In this document: one piece after another, positions 13,938 to 13,977 of the stretch
Layout of the letters: each line of letters opens with the position of its first letter
Numbering within the stretch: the first letter of the stretch is position 1
Source: CAYJAZ01 sp964371865
Lineage (GTDB): Bacteria; Desulfobacterota; Desulfovibrionia; Desulfovibrionales; Desulfovibrionaceae
Assembly (NCBI GenBank): GCA_964371865.1
Contig: CAYJOR010000066.1
Coordinates: 1 to 13,977 of the forward strand
DNA length: 13,977 nucleotides
Direction: 5' to 3'
Made by a program: the position numbers and the translations under genes
The notes under the pieces: generated by a model
The model's input: the letters and a program-made list of their open reading frames with translations, nothing else
Database searches by the model: none
Told to the model about the DNA's origin: nothing

Positions 13938-13977
13938 TTCTTGAGAGGGGGAAACCATGCTTTTTTGATAAAAAGAC
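13938..13977 (+). repeat. Left arm of a terminator-like hairpin, related to the one at 9901
   Basis: TTCTTGAGAGGGGGAAACC (13938-13956), then ATGCTTTTTTGATAAAAAG, closely follows the order of the GH116 terminator at 9896-9936 (CTTGAGGGGGAAAACC, then ACGTTTTTTTGAGAAAACG). The window ends before the pairing arm. It probably terminates transcription at the boundary with the next gene, and it hints at a recurrent hairpin family in this genome. Confidence 0.45.

Noticed and set aside
1..13977. CRISPR array, tRNA or rRNA genes, defence-system genes
   Set aside because: I saw no regularly spaced repeats, no tRNA-like cloverleaf or rRNA sequence, and no recognisable nuclease, helicase or toxin domain.

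Overview
The window is an AT-rich chromosomal segment from an anaerobic Gram-negative bacterium. The best guess is a low-GC, possibly host-associated member of the Desulfovibrionales. The guess rests on the signalling domain of the chemoreceptor, on formate-tetrahydrofolate ligase next to an HcnAB-type oxidoreductase pair, and on the GxG-rich terminator hairpins. It is an inference from protein style, not from a marker gene.

Layout. Bases 1-1206 are decayed transposon material: an IS3-family element (orfA intact, orfB broken) abuts and truncates an ISAs1-family transposase. Bases 1260-3145 are the remains of a surface-glycan or acyl-modification locus. A near-consensus promoter leads into a wrecked acyl-carrier-protein/ketoacyl-ACP synthase III pair and then an intact polysaccharide-deacetylase-like gene. 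Bases 3146-3869 hold no intact gene but contain a 149-bp TA-flanked inverted-repeat element (MITE-like), two hairpins and coding-like scraps. Bases 3870-7163 (minus strand) carry a dCache chemoreceptor with a sigma-28-like promoter and a PHP/HisJ-type phosphoesterase. The 3' ends of both genes lie in copies of the same short repeat, which supplies their stop codons. Divergent from the PHP gene is a cytosolic GH116 family glycosidase (7480-9864, plus) behind a good sigma-70 promoter and a cluster of dyads. Bases 9865-10309 are intergenic with terminators and a degraded copy of the MITE. Bases 10310-13900 (minus) hold fhs and, upstream of it behind a terminator, an HcnA/HcnB-like pair of redox subunits.

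How the genes work together. There are four transcription units: the receptor (motility regulon), the PHP gene, the GH116 gene, and the redox pair followed by an independently promoted fhs. The redox pair resembles two subunits of the three-subunit amino-acid/opine/glycine dehydrogenases. The third, substrate-oxidising subunit is not in the window. Its neighbour fhs feeds the C1-folate pool, which fits amine or glycine catabolism but does not prove it.

I found no convincing undescribed defence or mobile system. The most unusual signal is the repeat family whose end coincides with the stop codons of two unrelated genes and is also the terminal inverted repeat of the MITE-like element.
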